Shown here: piece after piece, positions 11,252 through 18,671 of the stretch
Position numbering within the stretch: the stretch's first letter is position 1
How the letters are laid out: each line of letters opens with the position of its first letter
Assembly: GCF_003031265.1 (NCBI RefSeq)
Contig: NZ_CP019966.1
Span: forward strand, 1 to 64,000
Reading direction: 5' to 3'
DNA: 64,000 nucleotides
Source of the DNA: Rhodopseudomonas palustris
GTDB lineage: Bacteria; Pseudomonadota; Alphaproteobacteria; Rhizobiales; Xanthobacteraceae
The notes under the pieces: generated by a model
Seen by the model: the letters and a program-made list of their open reading frames with translations, nothing else
Database searches by the model: none
Told to the model about the DNA's origin: nothing
Program-made: the position numbers and the translations under genes

Positions 11252-12943
11252 CTATTCGGTGTCGTCGGGCGAGCCGATCAGGCCCCGGCTCCGCGCCATC
11301 TCGCTGACATCGCGCTCGCTTTGCGCCCGGAAGCTGACTTCATCTTGCGTGAGCCGCTGCAGCTCGGCCTCGTCGACCGCCAGATCGGCCTTCAGCGCCT
11401 CGATCTGCGCGAGCGCACGCCGGCGGCGCTGCTCGATCTGGTCCTGCACCCGCGCCACCTCGACGCGGCGCTCGCTTTCGGCGCGCCGCGCCTTGGCTTC
11501 CTCGGCCCGGCGCGCCGATCCGGTCAGCGCACCGCCTTCGCCGAGATAGGGCGGCAACAGATGGATGCCGTCGTTCGACATCACGAACTCGCGCACCTGG
11601 TTGGAGTGCGCGATGCCGCGTGCCTTGAGCAGATAGAGCTCGCGATTGAATTCGCCGTGCGCTTCGCGATTGAGCAGCAGGATCCAGGCATCCATCAGTG
11701 ACGACAGCCCGGCGTCGGTTTCGGTCTGAGCGCCGTGCGCAAGATGCGTGAAGGCGCCGGTGATGCCGTTGGATTTCAAGTAATCGACGATGCGCAACAG
11801 CATCGACTGCACTTCGCCGATCTGCCCACTTTCCGTGAACGCCGAGATCGGATCGAGCACCACGAGGTCCGGCTTGAAACGCGCGACTTCGCGCAGCATC
11901 ACCGCCAAGTGCATTTCCAGGCTATAGAACGTCGGCCGCGCCCCGATGTAGCGAAGCTGGCCGCTGCTCAGCCAGCGGCCGAGATCGGTGCCGACCGATT
12001 TCATGTTGCGGACGGTCTGCGCCTCGGATTCTTCGAACGACAGATACAACGCCTTCTCGCCGCGCCGGCAGGCGGCGTCGACCATCATGCAGGCCAGCGA
12101 ACTCTTGCCCGAACCGGCGACGCCGGTGATCAGCACGCTGGTGCCGCGATAGAACCCGCCGCCGGACAGCATCGCGTCGAGATCGGGAACGCCGCTCGAG
12201 ATCCGCTCCTCGTGCACCTTATGTGACAGCCCGAGCGACGACACCGGCAGAACGCTGAAGCCCTCTTCGTCGATCAGGAACGGATATTCGTTGGTACCGT
12301 GCGCAGTGCCGCGGTATTTAACGATGCGCAGCCGGCGGGTCGAAATCTGATTGTCGACGCGGTGATCGAGCAGGATGACGCAGTCGGAGACGTACTCCTC
12401 CAGCCCCTGCCGGGTCAGCGTGCCGTCGCCGCGCTCGCCGGTGATGACTGCGGTGAGGCCCTTCTGCTTCAGCCAATCGAACAGCCGCCGGATTTCGGCG
12501 CGCAGCACGGCGGGATTCTGAAACGCCGAGAACAGGCTCTCGATGGTGTCGAGCACGATCCGCTTGGCGCCGATCTGGTCGACCGCGAACTCCAGCCGCA
12601 AGAACAGCGCTTCGAGATCGTAGTCACCGACTTCGGCGACCTCGGTCGGATCGATCGCGATGTGCTCGATCAGAACCCGCTCCTGCTCGATCAGCCCCTG
12701 CAGGTCGAAGCCCAGCGAGGCGACGTTATCGACGATGTCGACCGGACGCTCTTCGAAGGTGACGAACACGCCGGGCTCGTCATAAAAGCGCGCGCCGTTG
12801 ATCAGGAAGGTGGAGGCGAACAGCGTCTTGCCGCAGCCGGCCGAACCGCACACCAGACTGGGTCGCCCTGAGGGCAAGCCGCCAAGGGTGAGATCGTCGA
12901 ACCCTTCGATCCCCGTCAGAGATTTGGATATGCCGTCCGCCAT
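11252..12943 (-). CDS. kaiC: Circadian clock ATPase/kinase KaiC
   Basis: A 563-residue double-domain RecA-like ATPase. CI has Walker A GSAGCGKT (33-40) and catalytic EE at 64-65. CII has Walker A GVAGSGKS (274-281) and EE at 304-305. The segment TETDAGLSSLMDAW places S414 and S415 where cyanobacterial KaiC has the phosphosites S431 and T432. The C-terminus differs from cyanobacterial KaiC: instead of the KaiA-binding tail there is a charged Arg/Glu/Ala-rich helix (about 475-545), probably a coiled coil. It is the first gene of the kaiC-kaiB-kinase operon. R. palustris KaiC has been described as a KaiA-independent, hourglass-like timekeeper. Confidence 0.97.
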   Translation of the reverse strand: MADGISKSLTGIEGFDDLTLGGLPSGRPSLVCGSAGCGKTLFASTFLINGARFYDEPGVFVTFEERPVDIVDNVASLGFDLQGLIEQERVLIEHIAIDPTEVAEVGDYDLEALFLRLEFAVDQIGAKRIVLDTIESLFSAFQNPAVLRAEIRRLFDWLKQKGLTAVITGERGDGTLTRQGLEEYVSDCVILLDHRVDNQISTRRLRIVKYRGTAHGTNEYPFLIDEEGFSVLPVSSLGLSHKVHEERISSGVPDLDAMLSGGGFYRGTSVLITGVAGSGKSSLACMMVDAACRRGEKALYLSFEESEAQTVRNMKSVGTDLGRWLSSGQLRYIGARPTFYSLEMHLAVMLREVARFKPDLVVLDPISAFTESGQIGEVQSMLLRIVDYLKSNGITGAFTHLAHGAQTETDAGLSSLMDAWILLLNREAHGEFNRELYLLKARGIAHSNQVREFVMSNDGIHLLPPYLGEGGALTGSARRAEEAKARRAESERRVEVARVQDQIEQRRRRALAQIEALKADLAVDEAELQRLTQDEVSFRAQSERDVSEMARSRGLIGSPDDTE

Positions 12944-13152
12944 CGTACCCCAGGCCGTTTTCCGATTTGTAGGAGAACAGGAACTCGCTGCCTAGTGGAA
13001 GCCCAACGAAAATCCTGGTGTCCGACGCGGGAACGAAACGAGGCTTTCTGCGTTGCGGCGACTGATCCTACCTAACTGTCAAACTAACTTGACGATTCTA
13101 GCGGGCCACTGAGCGGCGCACTGTCTCGAAACAGGTCACGATCTGAAATCCA

Positions 13153-14232
13153 TCACTCCGGGGAGCTGACGATCACGCCGTACCAGCCGAGCCCGCGATA
13201 GGTCTCGTAGCCGGGCGTCAGGTGGAAGCCGACCAGCGCTCCCCGGCCGTCGCGATAGGTGCCACAGGTCGGATGAGCCGACTGCAGCGGAAAGCGCTCA
13301 TCGAGAATCCCCTGCCCATCCGAAGCGGCAATCACACGGCGGTCGGCGTCGAGCAGCAGCACCCGCGAGCGGTTCGGATCGTCGACCCGCACGCCTTGCA
13401 CGATCGCCTTGGCCTGAGCTTCCCAGTCGAAGTGAATCGCCAGGATGCCGAGCGGCGCGCCGTCGCTGCGGCCGTCGGCACGGACGCTGGCGCAGTAAGT
13501 CGCCACCTGCGCATCACCGAGCAGCGGCACGCGTTCGATATTGCCTGCCACATAGTCGTCGCCGCTGCGCAGCCGCAACGCTTCCTTGAACCAGCCCTGC
13601 CCCGCCACGTTCTTGCCTGCCACGGCGAAACGGTCGGGCCGGCCGTTAGCCAGAATGGTGCCGTCGAGGCCGCACAGCCACAGATCGAGATACACCGTAT
13701 AGGCCGACAGGATCACGCCCATGCGCGTGGACGCATAGGCGACCGCCTCGGCGGAAGGCTCAGCCACGCAGTCGACCACAGCGGAATCGGTCGCCCACCA
13801 GCGGACATCGCAGGTGCGCTCATAGAGATTGCGATCGATCAGTTCGACGGCGTTGAGCGCCAGATCGACCAGCCGGTCACCGCGTGATCGTTCTGTCATA
13901 TTGCCGATCGAGTCGATCAGCTCGCCGGTTCGCTTGGTGAGTTGGGTTTCGAGGTCGCGCGCGATCTGTTCGATCTGGGCACCGACGTTGCGGACTTCCT
14001 GCGCCACGATGGCGAAGCCGGCGCCCTGCTTGCCGGCGCGGGCACTTTCGATCAGCGCATTGAGCGCCAGAATTTTCATCTGGCTGGTAATCTTCTGGAT
14101 CGTCCGGGTTTTGCCGCAGGCAATCTCGTTCACCTCCGACGTCAGCCGCGCCACCAGCGCAGAGATATCGGCGCGATCATCCGCCTTGGGCTCACCCGCC
14201 GGATCGTCTCTGCGAACGGCTGCGGCGTGCAT
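13153..14232 (-). CDS. Soluble chemoreceptor-like protein with C-terminal Cache-type sensor
   Basis: A 359-residue protein without a signal peptide or membrane segment. Residues about 30-110 resemble the cytoplasmic tip of methyl-accepting chemotaxis proteins (MKILALNALIESARAGKQGA, then GFAIVAQEVRNVG at 73-84), flanked by only short helices. Residues about 200-355 look like a Cache/PAS-like ligand domain (GKNVAGQGWFKEAL, LGILAIHFDWEAQ, RVLLLDADRRVIAASD). The order, signalling part first and sensor last, is the reverse of a usual MCP. It lies 209 bases upstream of kaiC on the same strand. Its partner system is not evident here. Confidence 0.8.
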   Translation of the reverse strand: MHAAAVRRDDPAGEPKADDRADISALVARLTSEVNEIACGKTRTIQKITSQMKILALNALIESARAGKQGAGFAIVAQEVRNVGAQIEQIARDLETQLTKRTGELIDSIGNMTERSRGDRLVDLALNAVELIDRNLYERTCDVRWWATDSAVVDCVAEPSAEAVAYASTRMGVILSAYTVYLDLWLCGLDGTILANGRPDRFAVAGKNVAGQGWFKEALRLRSGDDYVAGNIERVPLLGDAQVATYCASVRADGRSDGAPLGILAIHFDWEAQAKAIVQGVRVDDPNRSRVLLLDADRRVIAASDGQGILDERFPLQSAHPTCGTYRDGRGALVGFHLTPGYETYRGLGWYGVIVSSPE

Positions 14233-14281
14233 ATGTTTCCATCCCCGACGCTGTACGGCGCCGGGGATAAATTTGAGCGAA

Positions 14282-14299
14282 TAGTCCTAATGAGGACTA
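14282..14299. repeat. Short perfect palindrome upstream of chemoreceptor-like gene
   Basis: TAGTCCT-AATG-AGGACTA, seven-base arms, about 50 bases upstream of the start at 14232. It is in an AT-richer 263-base gap (14233-14495) that otherwise shows no gene. It could be an operator or a leader hairpin. No function can be read from sequence alone. Confidence 0.45.
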
Positions 14300-14495
14300 A
14301 ACCAAAAACAGGGAAAGACGCCCGGAAGCAACCTTCGATTGCTGTTAGTTTGTGCAAATCGACCGATTAGTCGACAACTAACAATCATCACAATTCAGAA
14401 CGGCAACTAACTACCTTCGACCGAAGGAGTTCTGAATCGCCACCATCGCTACTGATTCGCCGGCCGAGGTCGTGCGACCAAGCAAATCCAGGCGA

Positions 14496-15005
14496 TTAGG
14501 ATACCGGCATCGGCGGCACCGGCAGTGCCGTCACCGACTTGATCTTCTCCATCGCGAAACGCGAGGTGACGTTCTTCAGCGCCACCGTGCCGATCAGCTT
14601 CTTGTAGAACTGATCGTAGGCGCGCATGTCGGCGACGACGACGCGCAGCATGTAGTCGACATCGCCGGCCATCCGGTAGAACTCGATCACCTCGGGCATC
14701 GCGCTGACGGCATCGGCGAAGGTCTTCAGCCAGGCGTCGGAGTGATCGCCGCTCTCGATCGAGACGAACACCGACAATCCGAGCCCGATCTTGTCCTGAT
14801 CGACCAGAGCGACCCGCTTGATGATCACCCCGTCGGCCTCGAGCCGCTGGATCCGCTTCCAGCACGGCGTCGACGACAGCCCGACCCGATCGCCGATCTC
14901 GGCCACGGACAGCGAGGCATCCTGCTGCAGCACCGTCAGAATTTTGCGGTCAATGGCATCCAGCCGCCGACTGGATTCGGCGACGATGCTGTCGGTGTCG
15001 GTCAT
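14496..15005 (-). CDS. Lrp/AsnC-family transcriptional regulator
   Basis: A 169-residue Lrp-type regulator: HTH near 15-70 (LDAIDRKILTVLQQDASLSV, then AEIGDRVGLSSTPCWKRIQR) and RAM domain (YRMAGDVDYMLRVVVADMRA). The SSTPCWKRIQRLE helix is typical of this family's global-regulator branch. The ATG at 15005 is preferred over an upstream TTG at 15032 in the same frame. The intergenic AT-rich stretch catatatgg at about 15050 could be its own promoter region. The target genes are not identifiable. Confidence 0.9.
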   Translation of the reverse strand: MTDTDSIVAESSRRLDAIDRKILTVLQQDASLSVAEIGDRVGLSSTPCWKRIQRLEADGVIIKRVALVDQDKIGLGLSVFVSIESGDHSDAWLKTFADAVSAMPEVIEFYRMAGDVDYMLRVVVADMRAYDQFYKKLIGTVALKNVTSRFAMEKIKSVTALPVPPMPVS

Positions 15006-15144
15006 GGCGAGAGAACTTTCTTCCAAATTCAATGACGCGCAGCATCATATATGGAATGAAATTTCTCGCAAGCCACTGGTTCCGCGCATGCGCCGGTGCA
15101 ACGCCGCGCTCGCGGAGGACGTAAACGCCATCGTTTTCAAGCAG

Positions 15145-15354
15145 TTACGCAACCCTGAGCTTAGGAGCGCGCGCTGCGGGGCAGTTTTCCAGATGGCGGA
15201 CCGCGGCTTTATGCGCATCTCCGGGCGAGCGGAAGCCCTGCCCTTCGAGCCCGGAGAAGTCGTCGCTAGCGGCGTGGAAGCGGAAACTGCGACCGTCGCG
15301 AACCACGATACCGGCGGCGCGCGAATTCACTTCGATGATAAAGGCATGGGACAT
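15145..15354 (-). CDS. Small conserved-type hypothetical protein (69 aa)
   Basis: A 69-residue protein starting MSHAFIIEVNSRAAGIVVRD, with an N-terminal beta-rich part and a helix ending PGDAHKAAVRHLENCPAA. It has normal codon use for this genome and stands alone between the Lrp gene and the cbb3 cluster. It resembles small uncharacterised proteins of Bradyrhizobiaceae, as far as I can recall. No function is assigned. Confidence 0.7.
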   Translation of the reverse strand: MSHAFIIEVNSRAAGIVVRDGRSFRFHAASDDFSGLEGQGFRSPGDAHKAAVRHLENCPAARAPKLRVA

Positions 15355-15492
15355 GGCGGCACTTCATTGGTCGTCGACTCGCTCGGGGGAGCGGGTACGC
15401 CGGCCTGATAGCCGCGCTCTGTTTCACCCAGATGAAGCGCGCTTAAAGCTTTGATCTTACGTCGATCTGCTGAGCAGGAGGGAACCGGCCGC

Positions 15493-15741
15493 TCAGCAGC
15501 AGGACATCGGCGGAAATGCCGGCTGCAGCTTGCGCAGCGCGCGGTAAAACCGGGCAAACCAGCGGCGCGGCCAGGGCTGCGCCTGGAGCCAGCGCTCCTG
15601 AACGTCCTCGTCGGGCTCGATCGGCGCCTCGGTGGCGGCAGGTGCTGGCGCCGGATCGATCACCGGTGGGGCAGCGGGCTTGGCCGGAGCCTCGAACGCG
15701 ACCGCGATCCGCGGCCGGTCGTCATAGGTGAGCATCGCCAT
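15493..15741 (-). CDS. Small Ala/Pro-rich protein coupled to ccoS, ending in Cys-Cys
   Basis: An 82-residue predicted protein with an Ala/Pro-rich middle (about 18-40), an acidic stretch EPDEDVQERW, then an aromatic/basic amphipathic segment (PWPRRWFARFYRALRKLQ) and a terminal MSCC. The start ATG follows the ccoS stop after a single base, which supports translational coupling. It is the last gene of the ccoGHIS operon. No family is recognised; the CC end could bind metal, but that is speculation. Confidence 0.6.
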   Translation of the reverse strand: MAMLTYDDRPRIAVAFEAPAKPAAPPVIDPAPAPAATEAPIEPDEDVQERWLQAQPWPRRWFARFYRALRKLQPAFPPMSCC

Positions 15742-15742
15742 A

Positions 15743-15928
15743 TCAGCCTCGCTTTTCTGCCGGCGCAGTAGCCGGCGGTGGCAAGGGCGGATCGTCGTCG
15801 GCGATCGCTCGCCAGGCGGCTCCGTCGAGATCTTCGTACTGGCCGCTCTTCAGCGACCACAGAAACGCAATCAGTCCAAGCAGGCCGAGCCCGAGCGCCA
15901 GCGGGACCAGGATCACCATTACTTCCAT
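15743..15928 (-). CDS. ccoS: cbb3 oxidase maturation protein CcoS
   Basis: CcoS is a short membrane protein needed to load cofactors into the cbb3 oxidase. The 61 residues start MEVMVILVPLALGLGLLGLI, a single transmembrane helix, followed by the family motif FLWSLKSGQYEDLDGAAWRA. It overlaps the end of ccoI by 10 bases, so the two are co-translated. Confidence 0.93.
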   Translation of the reverse strand: MEVMVILVPLALGLGLLGLIAFLWSLKSGQYEDLDGAAWRAIADDDPPLPPPATAPAEKRG

Positions 15929-18117
15929 GCCGCGGCTCCCCGGCGAACGCGGCGGGCCCGCATCGCATTCAGCATCACCAGCAGCGACGATCCCGACATC
16001 GCCAGCGCCGCGATCAGCGGTGTGGCATAGCCTGCGATCGCAATCGGCACCGCCAGCACATTATAGCCGATCGCCAGACCGAGATTCTCCCGCATCACCG
16101 CCATCGCTTTACGCGAATAATCGACCGCGGCCAGCACCGGCGCAAGCTCCTTGCCGAGGAACACCAGATCGGCGGTGGCTTGGCTGAGATGGGTGGCGCT
16201 GATCGGCGACATCGAGACGTGCGCGGCGGCGAGCGACGGTGCGTCGTTCATGCCGTCGCCGACCATCATCACGGTGCGACCCTGCTTCTTCAGCGCCTCG
16301 ATATGGGCGATCTTCTCGGCCGGCTTCACCCCGGCACGCCAGGCGGACACGCCGAGCGCATCGGCCGCATGGCGCACCGCCGGTTCTCGATCGCCCGACA
16401 GCAGCTCCACCGCGATGCCGCGATTGATCAGCGCGTCGATCGTTTTGGCAGCATCGGGACGCAGCAACTGGCGCACCGCAAACACCACCCGCTGTTGGCC
16501 GCGGCTGAACGCCACCACGGAGACTTCGGGGTCTTCGCTGAGGATCTGATTGGCTTCGGCATCGGCGCCGCAGAACGCCGGACTGCCGAGCCTCAATTCT
16601 TCGCCGCCAAAGGTAGTGCGGACGCCGCGTCCGGGCTCTTCGACCACGTTCGGCAACGGCGACTTGGCGTGCGCGGCCCGCGCCACCGCAGCGGCGACCG
16701 GATGATGGCTGGCGAGCGCGAGCCGGCCGGCGAGGTCGAACGCGTCGGGCGGGATGCCCGCAGCGTTGACGACATCCAGCTCGGGCAACGTCAGCGTGCC
16801 GGTCTTGTCGAACACGATGGTGTCGACCGACGCGGCGCGCTCGATCGCATCACCGGCGTTGAGCAGCACGCCGGCGCGGAACATCGCCCCGGATGCGACG
16901 GTCTGCACCGCCGGAATGGCGAGGCCGAGCGCGCAGGGGCAGGTGATGATCAGCACCGCGATGCCGATCACGATCGAATCGTGCCAGCCCGCACCGGCCA
17001 GCACCCAGCCGATGATCGTCAGCAGCGCGGTGGCGTGCACCACCGGCGCATAGAGCTGCGAGGCGCGGTCCGCCAGCCGGACGTAACGCGAGCGGGCCTG
17101 CAGCGCGTGGTCGAGCAGGCGAGTGATCTCGGACAGCAGCGTGCCCTCTGCGGCCGCCGCGACGCGCACGCGGAGCGTACCGGAGATGTTCAGCGTGCCG
17201 GCATAAACCTGGGTACCGCGCTCAGCCGGCACATGCAGCGTCTCGCCGGTGATCAGGCTCTGGTCGATCTCGGAGCGGCCTTCGATCACCGTGCCGTCGA
17301 CGGCGCAGCGCTCGCCGGGGCGCAGCAGCACGATGTCGCCGGCGCGGACGGCGGCGATCGGCACTTCGCTGATCTCATCGGGGCCGACGAACTTGGTGGC
17401 GGTCTCGGCCTTCAGCGCGGCGAGATTGCCGGCGACCGCGCGGGTCTTCTGCCGCATCTTCTGGTCGAGGAAACGGCCCGCCAACAGGAACGCGATCAGC
17501 ATCACGGCGGCATCGAAGTAAGCGTGCTCGGCGTGATTGATGGTCTCGACCAGCGACATGCCGAGCGCCAACGTGATGCCGATCGTGATCGGCACGTCCA
17601 TGTTGACGCTTTTGGCCTTCAGCGCGCGGAATGCCGACTGGAAGAACGGCTGCCCCGCATAGGCGGCGCAGGGCAGCGCCACCAGCGCCGACAGCCAATG
17701 GAAGAAGTCGCGTGCTTCGGGACTGAGATCGCCGCCGTACCACACCGGCACCGACAGCATCATCACGTTCATGGTGGCGAACACGGCGACGCCGAGGCAG
17801 CGCAGCAGGAACTTGGTGCGCTCGGCCTCTTCGACTTCGGCCCGCACCGGCTCGTAGGGGTAAGCCTTGTAGCCGAGCTCGGCGAGGCGATCGATGAACT
17901 GGCCGGGCTCCAGCGTGCTGCCCTTGTTCCACTCCACCGCGAGACGGCGATCAGTGAGATTGACGCGGGCCAGCGTCACGTCCGGGATCGATTGCAGGCC
18001 GCGCTCGATCTTGGCCATACAGCTGGCACAGTGAACGCCCTCTACGGCGAGGTCGAGATGCGCGATCCGGCCGTCGACGTCTTTGACGTAGTGAGAGAAA
18101 TCCCGCGTTTGCAGCAT
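15919..18117 (-). CDS. ccoI: Copper-transporting P-type ATPase CcoI/FixI
   Basis: A P1B-type ATPase that supplies copper for cbb3 oxidase assembly. The 732 residues show an N-terminal heavy-metal-associated domain (GVHCASCMAKIE), the membrane metal site TCPCALGLAIP, the phosphorylation motif FDKTGTLTLPEL, and the hinge VGDGMNDAPSLAAAHVSMS. It sits between ccoH and ccoS in the usual GHIS order. Confidence 0.96.
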   Translation of the reverse strand: MLQTRDFSHYVKDVDGRIAHLDLAVEGVHCASCMAKIERGLQSIPDVTLARVNLTDRRLAVEWNKGSTLEPGQFIDRLAELGYKAYPYEPVRAEVEEAERTKFLLRCLGVAVFATMNVMMLSVPVWYGGDLSPEARDFFHWLSALVALPCAAYAGQPFFQSAFRALKAKSVNMDVPITIGITLALGMSLVETINHAEHAYFDAAVMLIAFLLAGRFLDQKMRQKTRAVAGNLAALKAETATKFVGPDEISEVPIAAVRAGDIVLLRPGERCAVDGTVIEGRSEIDQSLITGETLHVPAERGTQVYAGTLNISGTLRVRVAAAAEGTLLSEITRLLDHALQARSRYVRLADRASQLYAPVVHATALLTIIGWVLAGAGWHDSIVIGIAVLIITCPCALGLAIPAVQTVASGAMFRAGVLLNAGDAIERAASVDTIVFDKTGTLTLPELDVVNAAGIPPDAFDLAGRLALASHHPVAAAVARAAHAKSPLPNVVEEPGRGVRTTFGGEELRLGSPAFCGADAEANQILSEDPEVSVVAFSRGQQRVVFAVRQLLRPDAAKTIDALINRGIAVELLSGDREPAVRHAADALGVSAWRAGVKPAEKIAHIEALKKQGRTVMMVGDGMNDAPSLAAAHVSMSPISATHLSQATADLVFLGKELAPVLAAVDYSRKAMAVMRENLGLAIGYNVLAVPIAIAGYATPLIAALAMSGSSLLVMLNAMRARRVRRGAAAWK

Positions 18118-18151
18118 TCGGCGATCCTCGTCACGCCTGCCGGATCGGCGC

Positions 18152-18655
18152 TTAGTTCAACAGCAGCTTGTTCTTGGAGAGGAACATGCGAACGCCGCCC
18201 TGATCCCCTTCCAGAACCAGATCCCAACGGCCCGGCAGCACGCCATTGGCGTCCCCCCGGTACACGCCGCTGCCGACCTCCGCGAGCGCAACCTCGCGGT
18301 CGTAGCGCTTGTCGGACGGCCGCTCCAGCCGGCCGAAGAAGTTCAGACCGGCCAGCGGCAGGCCGGCCTTGTCGCGGGCTTCGACCTGCAGCACGGCGGC
18401 GCCATCGGGCTTGCGCTCGACCTTGGCTTCGACCTTCCAGCCGCGCTGATCCTGATCACGCGCGGCTGCGATCTCACGTTCGTAAGCGAGGCTGGCGGCG
18501 TAGGCGCTGTCGACCTCGGTGCCGGGCAGCGTCTTGATCGCCAGCGTCATCATCAGTCCGTTGACGCCGAACACGATGCCAAAGAACGCCACCAGGACGG
18601 CGAGAACGACTTTGCCGGTGAGAGGACGCGGCGATGATTGCGAACGGCTCATCAT
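18152..18655 (-). CDS. ccoH: cbb3 oxidase assembly protein CcoH/FixH
   Basis: FixH-family protein of 167 residues with one N-terminal membrane helix (VVLAVLVAFFGIVFGVNGLM) and a periplasmic beta-sandwich domain (GLPLAGLNFFGRLERPSDKR). CcoH contacts CcoN early in assembly. The start is taken as the first ATG of an ATGATG pair preceded by CGGAGCC. An in-frame upstream start would run into ccoG. It follows ccoG by 16 bases. Confidence 0.92.
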   Translation of the reverse strand: MMSRSQSSPRPLTGKVVLAVLVAFFGIVFGVNGLMMTLAIKTLPGTEVDSAYAASLAYEREIAAARDQDQRGWKVEAKVERKPDGAAVLQVEARDKAGLPLAGLNFFGRLERPSDKRYDREVALAEVGSGVYRGDANGVLPGRWDLVLEGDQGGVRMFLSKNKLLLN

Positions 18656-18671
18656 AAGGCTCCGGTTCGGA

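Noticed and set aside
15778..18537. Long open frame on the plus strand opposite ccoS, ccoI and ccoH
   Set aside because: It is antisense to recognised cbb3 assembly genes and has no recognisable domain.
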